Shown here one piece after another: positions 24,946-39,900 of a DNA stretch of 64,000 nt. Every line of letters starts with the position of its first letter. The first letter of the stretch is position 1. The DNA is taken from positions 16,107,114 through 16,171,113 of the forward strand of contig CALNVZ010002974.1 of the NCBI GenBank assembly GCA_940671915.1. Reading direction: 5' to 3'. Origin of the DNA: Paracentrotus lividus (lineage: Eukaryota > Echinodermata > Echinoidea > Camarodonta > Echinidae). Made by a program: the position numbers and the translations under genes. The notes under the pieces are model-generated. The model ran no database searches. It saw nothing but the letters and a program-made list of their open reading frames with translations, and was not told the origin of the DNA.

Positions 24946-27900
24946 CTCTTCAATACTGCTCTACTTTGATAAAAGGAAGTAAGTGACATATCAATAAAAA
25001 TTTGTGTTTTTGATATTTCCATATTTCAATTGGTGCCATTTTTTTATCCAGTTTACATCGGGTAATCCATTTGATTACACTGGCTGTGTAAACGATTTTG
25101 CTTTTTACAAAAAATGCCATTCTTTTCATTTGCTTCCTTTTGTCACAGCGAGGATATTTGCTATCCCTCGTCTACAATCACAGGAACAAACAAGATGAGT
25201 AATCTACTGTTCTTGATTTCTACAATTTATTTTCAGCACAAAAACCACTGCTTTCATTCATTTTGACCAGGGTCTACCATACATAATAATATAGCACTTC
25301 CTCTCTTAATATTTAACATCATAACTAAAATACATCTATATAATAAAGCTACTGACATTCATATGTCATCACAACCAGCAATCTGTCTCAATTTATGATA
25401 TTCATATTTACAAATATATCAATTATAGATACATGTAATCTATACAGCTATTTTCATTTGCACAGTAACATACTAATACATTTTATAGGTGGAATGTTAC
25501 GGTCTTCTTGGCAATACATGGAACCTGCTGTAGGGGCAAGAAAGAAAATGTCGACAAACTTTAAGAGTAACCATGAGAACAGAAAAGCAACTATTTATCG
25601 ACATTCAAACTTGAAAGAGAAAAGAAATATTGAGAAAAAGGGATTTGGTTATTTTTCAATATCCACAAGTTAAAGAAAGTGTCCCGCCAGGAAATATGAA
25701 TCCTTTTATTCATATGGTTCTGATGTCATGAAGGTTATGACAATTTACAAGCAGCATAAAATATTGTTTTGTTACTGTCACCATAAACGATACCTTTACA
25801 TACTTAGTTATGTAACTTTGATCCAACAGAATGACCCTGATATAAACTCTTACAACCCTGTATATTTTCCCACCATTCAAACTGTTAATATAGTCCAATC
25901 CATTACATACTGTACACCATACTAGTATATAGTTATCCAGGTAAAATTGTGAATACATACTGCTTCATACATCATCATGCAAATAGCGTAGCCTCTCGAG
26001 AGGAAAAATTAAAGCAAAGAAGTATTGCACCATCATATACTGTATTCTACACTCTATAGTCCAATTGAAAGTGAATATATGTGTTGAATATATTTATCAT
26101 CAATGCCCTTTTGTCTTTGAGCATACACACCGAACATTGGACTATTCTTTAAAACCTGTTATATTCACAAAGATTTTTACACATCAGAGGTCAAACGCAA
26201 ATTTAGCACAACGCAAATGTGTGCATATGAAGGTTCCCTGTTTGGGAAAGTGAATATATGGCAGAACCAGTTGATCAAGAATATAACAGTTTATACAGTA
26301 TATTGCATTATCTTTGAATGCCCTTAGAATAATTAAAATAATAGAAAACACATTTTAATTGATTCATTGGTCCGCATTCTAAACTGCGTTTAAAACTCGA
26401 CTCTAAACTTAATTAGACAATATAGAATCACACAATTTCAATGTGATCCTATTGCCTAGTTTAATCTCTACTGTAGATTATTCCTAAATCACAATTTAGA
26501 ATAGGGGCCATAAGGTAATAGTTAGAATATTTCTATACATCATAGATATCTATTTACCTGAAAATTAATTTGGCAACACATATTCAGATAATTTCAGTTT
26601 ACATTGCACAATGTAATTAATACAATTGGTCACATACCATTATCTTTATCCTCTGTTAACCTAATAATAATTTTCGAACTGTTGGCCTACTATCCCCCCA
26701 AAATTCACTTCTGTATCTCATGCACTATCAAAACTAAATTTGAAATAAAACCTCTAATTTAAAGCCAATACGAACCAGAAGCCATCTCTAGTCCTCAACT
26801 ACTCAATTCTGCCCTGATTCCTAGCCCACAATGCAATATGATGAGCAGTTTAGTCTTATAAAACAGGCCCATTTGAACGATAACACACTTTCTTTTTACT
26901 ACTCAATGAATTCACACTGCGATTATCATGTTACCAAATAGTAAAACAAATACTTTCCCCCTCAAAAAAATGTAGTTTTCAAATAAAAATTAATTATAGA
27001 TTATGCACTGTATTGTTAATACTTATTTCAAAAGGTATATTTTAAGACTATCTATTTATAATACACAGTCAATGAGAGTGTTGGTCAGTTCGCTTTCGCT
27101 TTAAAGCTGTTAAGTTTAACGTGATCCAAATTAATATTATAGAATTAGAATTCAATCCCCAGAATATAATAAATTAAATATCGAGTACCCATGTTTCTTA
27201 CACATTTAACAAAGAAGTTACAAGAATAAACACACTTTTTCATAACAGCAGAATACAAATCTATTTCATAATAATATACAGTGCAACTTGGAGGGAATAT
27301 ACAATATATATTTCAATAGATAAAGTACTAGGTGCCTTGTACATTATGGCATGTAATATTGAATATTAGATTATCCCCTTATTCTATACTATAATAAGTA
27401 AAAGGTTGCTAATTAATGTTTAACCTGGTTGGTTGTGTTAGTCTTCCTTTCGTTCTAAAAATCAATATTATACAAATAAAACAATGCTGAAATAATACAG
27501 ATATATGTTAATGATATCTAGTGTACCAGTAACATACTGAATTTTCACTGAAGTTATAAAAAGAAATACATTCAAAATTTAAAAAATGCCCTGCTCATCT
27601 AGACATGTTAGGAATAATTATATATATATAAATTATATTGTTACAAATTTCCTTCCTTTGACCAACATGAAGATCTAGAATTATGCTACCATCAATTAAA
27701 AGTTAAAACAGAAAATTGAAGTTAAGTTCCAGCTTGTGCTTAAACACTGTCATCAGCTTGCAATTTTCTGAAAATAACTCACTAAGGATTGAAAAAATCA
27801 GTTCAAAGTACACCATTAAATCTGAACAGTTATCTAATAAGCGAGTGCAAATTAGTCTTTTTAGAGTGATAAGGACACACTCACAGGCTTTAACACTGTA

Positions 27901-28100
27901 GAGGTAACGTTCTTCTAGCTCTCAATATTATCTTATAGACAACCTAGATTACAATATATACTTCATCTAAACAAACCAACATCATTCAGACCAAGTTAAT
28001 ACTTATAGTCAACATAACATTCAAGGGCATCTCATCTTAATGACGAAAACCAGAAATATAGTGAAATAAAGGAAGCAGAGTTTAGCTGGAAAAAACAGCT

Positions 28101-28318
28101 CAAATTCACAAAAGAAAGTCATTTCTGGACGGTCAATAAATGTCCTTTGTCTTCCATAGAGCCCCCTGTACAACAGCACACATTTGTCTCTGGATTATTT
28201 AAACTAGGATTCCCAGACCAAAAAAAAAAAAAGACCGGTGTATATAACACAGCGCTCTATGGGAAACAGCAGACATTTATAGACCGTCTAGAAATGTCTG
28301 GCTTTCGTGACTTTGGGA
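28101..28318. mobile_element. MITE copy (related copy at 31556-31785)
   Basis: The ends are inverted: CAAATTCACAAAAG at the left, and CTTTCGTGACTTTGGGAG at the right. Both copies carry CCATAGAGCCC, CTGGATTAT, TAACACAGCGCTCTAT and GTCTAGAAATGTCT in the same order. A poly-A run interrupts this copy at about 28220. It is noncoding. Confidence 0.6.
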
Positions 28319-29412
28319 GTTTTTGTCTAAAAAGAGAATCCCTATATCAGGACTCACAAAACTGTTATAATAACCAGAGATAAAAGGAGACTTCGTTTCA
28401 ATGATCTCCCAGTCCAAAGGTAAAACATGTACGTATGTGTCCATTTGTTCACTATATGATAGAATTTCATTTTAACTTGGATCGGTCCTGAAGACCTCAT
28501 TATAATGGACGTGGACTGTACTTAATAAGTACAACTGGGATTACCTAAAATACAAAATGCAATGTATAATAAGAACAGAAAGATAATATTCATCTAATGA
28601 GGGTCGCATAAGGTTCTTCCTTTATACAGTAATACGCCCTATTGGACTTTGGCAGATAAAATTTATTACAAAGAAAAGTAAAACACTGACAATCACAGCA
28701 AAGTTATATTTCAATTCATAGACTTCACAGCTAAGGATGAACAGATGAATACACATTCCCTTCTACATCATATATTGTCATTAGGCAGTGGTATCTTGGT
28801 TTCTGACATCAATATATCATCAGTGCACCTAACTATACTGAAATCAAAGCTGGTGATGGAATGAAATATTCCTACTACCTCTATGTACTAGCTACCTAAT
28901 ATCTCTCAAGGGGGTTACATTCCACTAAAAGCACCCAGGATTCACCAACCCTGCTATTGGTATAAATACCTTGTATACACACAAAAGAAGATGGAATGGA
29001 TAATGCGTCGGTCACAACACGGTCATAGGCTACGGGGCATGTGCGTACAACAGACATATAGCTTGCGTTGTACATGTAAATGCATGTTTCTTGCATGAAG
29101 CCGTTTTTGGTTAATTTCTGATTTGTACGTTCTTGTAGGAAAGGTATTGTAAAACCTTCCTACGTGAAGTACCTGTAACATGAGCGTCAGAAAAGCAAAG
29201 TAACACAGAATTTTTGTAGGAAATGTATTGTAGAGAGTTGCACATACGTGTTGTGACCACTGCATAAACTGAATAAAAAAAGACAACAGCAAACAAATTT
29301 TCACACAAGTCAATGTCCGTTGCTAACTTCAAGCAAGTATAATGAATACAAACACCTGTCTAGATAGTTAACATAAAGTTAAAACTGATCAGTAGTATGA
29401 TCATAGATTACT

Positions 29413-29640
29413 GGGAAACCAGAAACATTCGCTACATGAAACTTTAGCGAATCGGAGCCGACGGCCACTTTCGCGATTTACCGACCATCAACTTACTTGT
29501 ACAGTGTCCAATATAGTACTAGCATTCAATGCAATGTGGAGACATACACTTTCGTGGGCTTTTTACTTTTGCGAAATTCGCGAAAGTATCATGCTCGTAA
29601 AAATTTCTGGGTTTACATTTTGTGCGTCATCTTCTTGGCT
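29413..29640 (+). repeat. Dispersed repeat, second copy of the 24709 family
   Basis: It is collinear with 24709-24945. This copy has GCGAAATTCGCGAAAG, a small inverted repeat typical of the family's core. No coding capacity is seen. Confidence 0.6.
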
Positions 29641-30362
29641 ATCAAAATAATGCTTGGTTCCAAACATACAATTTGTGTATGTACATTTTAATGTTTTGGT
29701 TTTTTTTTTTTTTTTTAAATCATGTTTGGCTGGTCCAAATCTTGAAGAACGAGCTTCAATATCGTTTAGCCAAATTTCTTTTAGATTAAATTTTAAATGG
29801 AATCCCTCATGATTTAGTTCCCTTTAAAAGTTTCCGATCTGGCCATTCTGCAATCCAATCATTTTTAAATACATTAAAACAATCTATGACAACATAAATT
29901 ATCCAATATTTGTGAACAGAAATAAATAAAGAATAGTAGTACATGGCAAGAGTACAATACATCAACAGGAATACTGTCTTTAAGCATTTGAACAAGAAAA
30001 GGAATGCATTTCTTGGGCTAAAAATATATTCTTCCTAAACACTATTCTAAGTGTTAGATAAAATGCAATGAATTGTGCATTGTGAATACTTCTGACATTG
30101 CAGAATCTAAAATTAGCTTCAAGCAAGAGGTAAATAGACATTGTGTGCCAAAGATTTTCAGGATCAAGACAATTTCTGTATTTTCCTAAAGGCCTACAAC
30201 AAAGCAAAGCCAGTATGCTATCAATTATATCATTATATAAATGACATTTGGTTTGGGGTACATGGACAGGCTTGCTAAAAGGCTACACATTCCATTCTTG
30301 TCCTACACGCTATATCCCTCACACAATTTTAAATCCTATGATCTACCAACAGCCTCATCAGC

Positions 30363-30537
30363 TCACTTATTGACGTACTCATAGTCTTCTAAGTTTGTCT
30401 GGTTCATCATGGACTGGTGATAGCGCCCTCTTGAGGCAAAGTCTTCGTTATCTTCCGTCAGCTGCTCCGTGGTCATTTTGGGAGCAAAGTTCTGGGAAGG
30501 AACAACCATGTGCTCAGTGTTTGGCGGTGATGATCGC
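30363..30537 (-). CDS. SLC12A8: SLC12A8 distal alternative terminal exon
   Basis: An acceptor (TTCACCAG) precedes a phase-2-compatible exon encoding about 58 residues and TGA. The motif [16 protein letters not shown] matches the vertebrate C-terminus (TQENADFATRDRYHHS). The tail ends DYEYVNK; YEYV fits the loose YxxPhi sorting motif. This form is the closer match to the vertebrate end. Confidence 0.9.
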
Positions 30538-33500
30538 CTGGTGAAGAGAAAAACAGCGGAATACAAGATTGACATGAAAGCTTCAAAGAGATTAATACCA
30601 CAAGAGTAAGTACTATCAATACACAGTCACCAGAACAACAAACCAATGCAAAAGTAATAATTACATTTTCACAAATTGCCAAGAATGTGTGAGCTTTTAC
30701 ATTACATTTGCACCACAAGAGACCCTTTTTCACACTTGTGTAGGAACAAATATTCCAAAGAGTTGGTTTTAGTAATAAGAGTTAACAAATTATATAGATG
30801 TATTTATCTGATCCTGGGAGATGTTTGACCAAGTGGTTCATAAAGTTACGAATGACTTTACAAACAAGTGGAACATATTCTTGTGTGCTACATAATCACA
30901 TTGTCTATCATTCAGCATAAGACATGATCCCCAGTCGTTCATGAAGTTGTTTGTAGCTTACAAATGCCTTTGTGGAACACCACTGGTATGACAAACACAT
31001 GAAATTCCCCAGGACTTATTGATAATGAAGGAGGGATTATAATTTATACAAAAGTTTTTACCTGTATAAGTTTAAAGGCTACTCAGAAGTAAGACAGACA
31101 ACTGATACAGACCATCTAAAGTCACAGACATTCTTCAGAACTTAACATTGACTGTCAACTCTCTGCATCAACATACAAACTGACTCACATCAGACCCAGG
31201 TTCGAATACCACTCACTTTTTTGGGGGGTAGTGACACAGGCACAGATCCAGCTTCAGCTCTGACAATACATTTTATGGGCTAAATTGTCTGGGGTCAAAA
31301 GCGACACTATCGTTGCTTGTACATGGCTAAATTGTCTGGGGTCAAAAGCGACACTATCGTGCTTGTATATGGGCCGACACAATTCGTTGTCAGAGTTGAT
31401 GTTGGATCCGCTACTGACATCCAGACGTAAATCTGAATGCTACACATCCACCAACACCCAATCAACCAACAATGACTCTTTCAGGAGTAGATACAGTAGA
31501 GGTCCTATGGGCTAAAGTGTCTTCCATGCCCTTTAAAAAATGTCATGGCCATACAGGCCCAAATTCACGAAAATAATACATTGCTAGATGGTCTATAAAT
31601 GTCTGCTGTTTCCCATAGAGCCCTGTGTTTAACGGTCAGAGTTTTATGTCCCTGGATTATCTAAATTAGGATTCCTCAACAAAAAATGTCCGCTGTATAA
31701 CACAGCGCTCTATAGTATGGGAAGAAGCAAAAATTTATCTATTTATAGACAGTCTAGAAATGTCTCGCTTTTGTGAATTCAGGCCAAGGGTTTATGCATC
31801 GGCTGTACAGTCAGGTCAGCATCTGTTATTGCACATATTCTTGTTTTTTGTTTTTTATTTAGATGTGCTGGAGAAAGGTTGCCTCACTCTTGCTACATGG
31901 GTATGACATCACCTAATGGTGCTGTCATACATGGCCAGATAAGAAAGTGTACAATAAATTGATGGTTCTGTTGTTTATCCATCATGAGGATTTCACATTG
32001 GCCAGATGGCCAAATGTACAAGAAAAGAATGTTACCATTGTGTATCTGTTAAAACTGCATTTCATGTCCCCTTTTACTATTGAATCAACGTCCATCGTCA
32101 AGCATTGTTGGTCAAAGAGACCAAAGAGATTACGCCTAACAGTTATGAGCATAGCCTCTTGTTTATGATGGCTAAGACTGTATTACCTGTTCACTGATCT
32201 TTTTTTTTTTCCATCAAAAGTTACAAAGCACAGCATAGGCATCAAATTGTTTTAGATCATATTATATCAGAATTTTTATTTGTCCAATGTCTCTAATAAA
32301 TTACTGATGTTACATTATACAAAATTTTATTAAATAAATATTTCATACCATCAAATAGGCCTTTAAAATCAAGAAGGGCCTTTGGCATATGCCCAAAGAT
32401 ATATAATCTTATGAAATAAATATTTCACATTGCTTTGGAATATTAGGAAACAAAAATACATACAATTCTAATCAAACACATAGAAGCAGCAATATAAATA
32501 CCTTCTCATAAATTGCACAACTTCACATGAATAATTTCAGTATACAAACCCAATTTTAAGTCTTTGTACCAACTCTACATTACATTCAAAATGAACCATT
32601 CCTCAAAAGTCAGGTACGTGACAATGATTTTAACAACATAGGCAGCTTCATGAATTTCAATCACGAAGCCATATTTAAACCGATAAGTAGTAAAATAGAT
32701 GATTTCAGATATTTTCAGCCATTTCAAAGAAGGCACAGGTAGAATAGATAAATTATCAACATTAATACATTAGAATACAGCTTTTACAGGAAGGTTGAAC
32801 CTACAACTCGTCAGTGATTTTACGAACCGTCATAGACATCGGGGAGTCCCGAAAACCAGTTTTTGAGATAATCGCGTTCAAAGTTTGGATGTTCTTCTGA
32901 CTTTCATAACTTCGCACTTCGAAGGAAACCACAGCAATTATTTATATCAACGAACAGGATAAATTCTATAATTCTACAATATGAAAACAATTATTCCATA
33001 TTTGAGCTTGATTTTTAAATATTTAGAATAAAAAAGAAGATTGTATTTTATAAACCGATTGTTTTTACGAAAAACAAGGGGTCTAGGACACTTCGTAAAA
33101 TCACGCGTACCATGTGCATGAGTTTTAGCATCATAAACCCGAGATATGACGGTTCCTAAAATCACTCAATGCATACGCGCAACGCCATGCATATCCAGGT
33201 CGGGTTGCGCGCCCTTCTGGAGATTACTATAATACAGAAACAGTGGTTTAGAACGCTTCGTAAAATCACTGGAATGGATATGCTGTTTTGAATGAAATTT
33301 TAATTTGCTATCATTACTAAAATAATGCAGGTTTCGAACTGAAATTTGGTAATTCGATAGAGTTAAATATAGGCTTTCAGGATATCCAAAAAACTCAATT
33401 TCGAAAATTTGACCTAAAATTAGGTTTATGACGGTTCGTAAAAACAGCTACGAACTATACAACCAGCTTTGTTCATGAACTTGGAATATTATCATGCTAA

Positions 33501-33910
33501 TACTGACAGAGGAAGAAATAAAAAGAGATTGAAAGAAATGAATAGAGCAAGAGAAAGAAAGGAAGAAAATGCAATGATGTAAGAGAGAACTCTGGGGCCA
33601 TATTTTGTACAAACAAAACCAATTATTGCTTGCTATGGGCAGCAAGGTACAGTTCCCAATGATCTGATCTCTGTAATCTTATTTTTACAATTAAATTTCA
33701 AATCCATCTTGCTCATATATGCTTGGCTCCTTTGTAATGTATTCAGTGTCAAAAATAAAGTAGAAAAAATGATCTTCAATATGATGAACTTAACATTTCA
33801 ATGATTGCTTGCTTTCACTCAGAAATATGAGTAACTATTCTAGTTCCACTTTTTTCTGGGACGCACTCATCACAGGAGAGAAAGAGAGAGAGATAGAGAG
33901 AGAGAGAGAA

Positions 33911-33943
<33 letters not shown>

Positions 33944-36900
33944 AAGTGAGCTACTTGAAGAGACAAAAACGCAATTACATACATGTTCTCAAAAAATAAA
34001 TGTAGCCTTAAATTCTAAAATTTAGACATTTAAATCACAGGTACAGATACTGAATATATTACTTTAATAAACATCACAATAAACCATTTCCAAGTTCCAA
34101 ATTAGAAATAAAATCTTGGAGAATTTCCCCAGGGATATCTGCCTGATAGATCTACAATATTCATAAAGATATATTTTAATGTTTCCCAAACACAAACTAT
34201 TAGAAAGTATTTGGTTTTAGAATACACAAAAAGTACTAAATATGCAGACAAATTGAGGTTATACTAGACGAAAGACTAAATAAAGTACATAACATAAGTT
34301 TGATGAATTGCAAAAAAAAAAAAATAAATAAAAAAAAAAATCACATGCTAGGCGTATTCCCTTTGTCAGTTTCTACTAATAAAGGCTGATTTTCTCCGCT
34401 CTTTAAAATCTCTATGTTCTTCCTAGTCTTCCTTAAATTGGCAGCATTATCTTCAATGGAGAACTCCTCGTCAGATTCACCCCCTAGGGCCTGAACTGCA
34501 GACAGTGGCTGGTCCTCGACAAGGTTGTTTCCCTTGACAACGGAGGAATGATGAAAGCGTTGACGATCAGCAAAGTCTTCATTGTCCCTGTTCACACTCG
34601 ACTCATTCATTCCCATATTGGTGGGAAATGGAGTTAAGATCATTTGCTCTGGAACTGGTGGTGGTTTCCTATGGAATAATATTGGTGAGGGATGCATTTG
34701 GTCAGATGTCCATTAATGTTAATTTTCATAACTTATCTTTAATATTACATTCATGAATTTGGTCATACCTCTCAATAATTTACAATGCTTAGCAGTTTTT
34801 AAGGATTTGATGTCTAACTTGACAATTAAAAAGATTATTCAGCTTTAAATTAAGTAGGTTTACAGTACAAGAAAGTTTTTCAATATGCAGTATAATCCAA
34901 ATTAATTTCTAAAACTAACTTAGTATTTATACAGGGCTTAACACAAATTTTTTTCTCAAAATTTAAACTTTCAGAATTTGAGTGGGAATGAAAATGGGGG
35001 CATATGTGAACTCTATCAATCTACAGAATTATAGATCATATCAATTTAAAATTTTGATAAAAATGAGCACTTTTTATTTAGTTTAAAAAAAAATGTTTAT
35101 AAGTAGATCTAAGAGAGTAATTGATGAAAATCAGTATAAAGATATATAATAGTGAACAGAGAAAATAGTATGCTGATAAGAATTTATGATTGCTAAAATG
35201 ATTAGCTCATCCATGTTTTCTGCTGCTTTATTATTTTAAATGAAGATGGTAATAGTATGCATCTTTGTAGCTCATAAAAAATATCTACCCAAATGGTCTA
35301 GAATTTGGTAGTAGTCTAAATGCTATTGGGTCATTCCATGCCAATTCACCCAATGGGTTACACCCTACCGTCTCAGAATTTGCTCAAATTTGGTACACAT
35401 AAAGTTTAACATTACCTTCCCATGAAACAAAAAAAATTAGCGTAAACGGTCCGTCAGTTTCCGAGCTATGGCCCGCCCTTTTTGATTCATTTTGGCAAAA
35501 ATGGGTGTGACCTTCCATTTCAACGGCACAATGCGCCTGATCTGGTTGACCAATTTTTGTGAAACTGGTACCATTCAAAAGGAAATTCAAAGAGGAATTC
35601 AAAAATGGTATCAAAAATATTATTGGACCAATTTAAAGTGCTATGACCTTTGACCTTTCCTTTAACCTTGATTTTGACCCCCAGACGAATAATATTTTTA
35701 CTTGATTTTTATGTATGTTAATTGTCAGTATAATATTAACATAACATGTAAATATCTAGGATGATATTTTATTTCTTCACCTTTAAAAACTCTTTTTAAT
35801 GTAATTTACAAAGTTACTGTTACCCCCACATACTGATATTTGTGTTGGTAATGTGTGTACAAGTCTCCATTATAGGCTTACTTGAATACTTCCAAACTGA
35901 AGTTAAATTACATTCAATTAAAACAGGAAACTAAACATTTCAGGTAATAAAGGAAACAATAAACACAATGATAATGTATACATGTACGTAGACTCCATTT
36001 GCTTATGAATAGAGACATTTGTTTAGCCCTTTTGATTGGGGTGCAATAGGTATACATACAAATCATCAGAAATCTGCGGTTTTGACAGAAACAAAATGCT
36101 TCCTACATGTAGTCAGCTCTACTGTCCCAAACTGGATACATCCTTGAGATCTTTGAAGCATCAGCAACAGATATGGAATACATTATGGCATTTGATTGTA
36201 ATGTTACTTCAGTTTGAAAGTATTCATGTATAATGGAGTCTTGTACACACATTACCAACACAAATATCAGTATGTGGGGGTAACAGCAACTTTGTAAATT
36301 GCATTAAAAAGAGTTTTTGAAGGTGTAGAAATAAAATATCATCCTAGATATTTACATGTTATGTTTATATTACACTGACAATTAACGTACATAAAAATCA
36401 AGTAAAAATATTATTCGTCTGGGGGTCAAAATCAAGGTTAAAGGAAAGGTCACAGGTCATAGCACTTTAAATTGGTCCAATAATATTTTTGATACCATTT
36501 TTGAATTCCTCTTTGAATTTCCTTTTGAATGGTACCAGTTTCAAAAAAATTGGTCAACCAGTTCAGGCGCACTGTGCCGTTGAAATGGAAGGTCACACCC
36601 ATTTTTGCCAAAATGAATCAAAAAGGGCGGGCCATAGCTCGGAAACCGACGGACCGTTTACGCTAATTTTTTTTGTTTCATGGGAAGGTAATGTTAAACT
36701 TTATGTGTACCAAATTTGAGCAAATTCTGAGACGGAAGGGTGCAAAATTGCACTTTCATTGGGTGAATTGGCATGGAATGACCCTATTCCTAGTTCTAAG
36801 CTTTTCTTTCTTTTTTTTTTTGGGGGGGGGGGGGAGTGAAAAAGAAACCGTATTGATCCCCATCACTAAAGAAACTACTTCTTGATGAAGTAAAATATGC

Positions 36901-39900
36901 TTTTATATCTATTGGAAGTGCAACTATTTTCTATACAAATCAAATAAAACTGGAAAGGGAGAAGACATTCATAAAAACCCATCACCCAAAATAGTAAAAT
37001 TCCACTACAAATTAGATGGTCCAACTGCAATCCATTTTTAAGAGAGAGAAATGGCAAAGTACATAATATGTGAATTCAATCATGTGAAGCTTTTCATTTG
37101 GTATTTCTCATGGTTTATAATTGATAACAAAATCAAATTATGGAGTATGGCATGCCTTCCAACCAGAGACCAAATTAGTTTTAAATCATTTTTTTTTCTT
37201 CACAAGTCTAAAATCTTGTCTACAGTCACTGCTATTCACAGCAGATAAGACAATTTGCTTACACGTCATAAGAAAGCTGATAATTCCTTTAAATTATGAT
37301 TTCAGTATTCATATCAATGTTAAAAAAATTAAACAAGTAGATTTGACACATTTAAGTGTAAATCTTTAAACAATAAAAATCTAAAAACCTGAAATGAAAA
37401 TATATTGCCATTTCTCAAAAATAAAAGAGAATTTACAAAAGGAAAAAGTTGGATCATACAATGTGAGGTGTGATCAAAGAGAAATTAGCCCACCACCTGA
37501 AATATGCTGCTGCAGTGTCATGTTGAGTCAAAACTAGATGAATGTGCTCTAAACCACGTCTTCTGGCCCCAGCAAAGTTCATTACGCAACCTTAGCCTCT
37601 ACGTTCCGCTTAAAGGCTCTTCACACAAAATGTGTTGCAGTGATGACAAATTGCATATGATCAAAATGTTTAGGCTAATAAACACTATCTGACCATACAT
37701 ACATACGGTAACTTGACAGCGACTCGCTTCACATTAGACAATGTAATTCCATCTCCATTCAATCATCTCATAACACAATCATCTTTATCTTTATTTTCAT
37801 TCATAACGCACACTGATCAGGGTAGGAAATAGTGGAAGCTTGCTTTCTAATATATTTGGCAATTATTTATAAGTGAATACAAAAAAATATATGGGATGGC
37901 ACTGTCATTTTGCTGGATCGTACTTCTTCCAAACATGTGCAATGTTACTTGGTGCATTTGTTTCTAATCACATCTACATCTAAATACCTCTACCACAACT
38001 GCAACCATTTATTATCTTGCAATCTACAGCATGAAGCCCTCCATATATAAACTAGAAAATGAAAACTAGTCATGCAATTATCAAACTCTATAATAAATAC
38101 TACATACATGTTAAGGAGAAAATGTGTGCGCAAACAAGAGACATTGAAGGAGAGAAGAATCAAGAAAAGGAAGATAGAGGAGAGAAAAATCAAGAAAAGG
38201 AAGATAAAAGAGAGAAGAATCAAGAAAAGGAAGATAAAGTGTAGTAGGATCAAGAAGATAATAATTAAAGAGAGAAGAATAAAAAAAGGAAGACATCAAA
38301 ATGAAACACATCCATACCTGAGAAGTCTCTGGAAGAGGGACTTGATCCACCTGAAAAATTGGAAATCAGCGACACCCGGTTTGACGCCTGGATTTGCCTG
38401 GCCGATGTAAATATAGATGATTAAGTAGACGCAGACGTTGGCAAGAGCATAGCCCCACTGAATGGCAAACATGATTGCAACAGATACTATAGCCTGCAAG
38501 AAAACACACACAGAAGAAAATCAAATCATATTACATTTATGCTAGATGAGATTCATCAAGTCGATTTCAAAATAACACTGTGATTCTTCATAGCTCAACT
38601 AGTTTAATTTTTTCCTCCATCTCATGTAATACTTTTGCATCACTCAGTGTATTGTTACATAGGGTTGTGTAGGCACAGCATACATGTATATATTAGCGGA
38701 TGAATGTGCAACGCTATGCCAAGCCTGGTATGAAACCCCTTTAGTGCAATGAATCATTCGATAGTACTTGTATTCATCATCATTACTGCATGGGCCAATA
38801 TTTTTGGGTAATTTTTTCGCGAATGATGGGTCACAGATATTTTTGCAAGTTGTTGATTTGGCCATTGGTTAGAAATTTGAAAAATTAAATATTCTGAAGG
38901 CTAATATTCTTGCGAGTTGTTGTTTTTCCAATCATTTACAAATTTGAAAACAAAATATTTGGTAGGCTAATATTCTTGCGTGTTATGGTTTTTCCAATCG
39001 GTTAGAAATTTGAAAATGAAATCTTGTATTCGCTAATATTTTCGCATGTTATTTAAATTTGCGACCGTGCATTGGTTTTATAGAAATAAACTCTCAGCAA
39101 ATATTTCAGCTCGTACAGTATTTCAATAAGTAAAGTGAGTAGTTAACAAATCCAAGAAATTATGATTTCGTCCAGTAATCTTTAACAATATAATAAGTAA
39201 AATTTTTAAATGAAAATAGTGAAAATTGTTGCCCCCTCGGAAACAGGTGACACTACGGTCTACTTACTTCGGTGTGTAGTCGCTGGGAAAGACGTGCCTA
39301 GTGTTCATTTGCCTGATGAAGGCAACAGTGGTTGGTGAAATATTCCAACCACAGAGAGTTTTTACTTTGCAATTTTCACTATTTCCGGTAAAAGAATCAA
39401 CTGATTATATTTAGCAGTCAATAATTTGAGAATTGTGAGTTTTTACTTTGCAACTTTCACTATTTCCGGTAACAGATTTAAGTGATTATATTTAGTAGTC
39501 AATAATTTCAATAATTGATTAATTGATGATTCTTCTATACTTACACCTATAAGTGAGACCCATCTGTTACAGAATCTTGAATACCATGATGGGGGCATGC
39601 GTGTTATCTCTGTAGTGAATGGACCTTTTGCATCTGAAAAGAGAAGAATAAATGGAACCAGTTCATATCAATCTATTGGTAGACATAGTAAATGATCATT
39701 AAAGGGCATCATCTGTACAAGATCATTAGATATAATTCCTTTATGCATTGTGGCTTTCCTTAATTTACAAAGACACAGCGATTGGTTAAATAAAAATACA
39801 TAATGAAATGTAATCTTGGTAACTACAATGAAAAACTAAACTCTAAAACGACCCTTCAATTCTGGTAGTAACTTCACATGAAGTTTCTATGATTAAAAAC

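Larger units (their letters stand above)
19860..30362. other. Intergenic region between convergent HACD2 and SLC12A8
   Basis: These 10.5 kb are AT-rich and must hold both 3' UTRs. Candidate HACD2 AATAAA signals occur near 20216 and 20689. Besides the elements listed separately, no exon-like coding segment was found on either strand. The stretches 21560-24700, 24946-28100 and 28319-29412 hold only unassigned AT-rich sequence and chance open frames. Confidence 0.6.

Noticed and set aside
38059..38410. Lys/Glu-rich open frames that look like a coiled coil
   Set aside because: They are produced in several frames by a 30-bp minisatellite, and partly overlap an SLC12A8 exon on the other strand.
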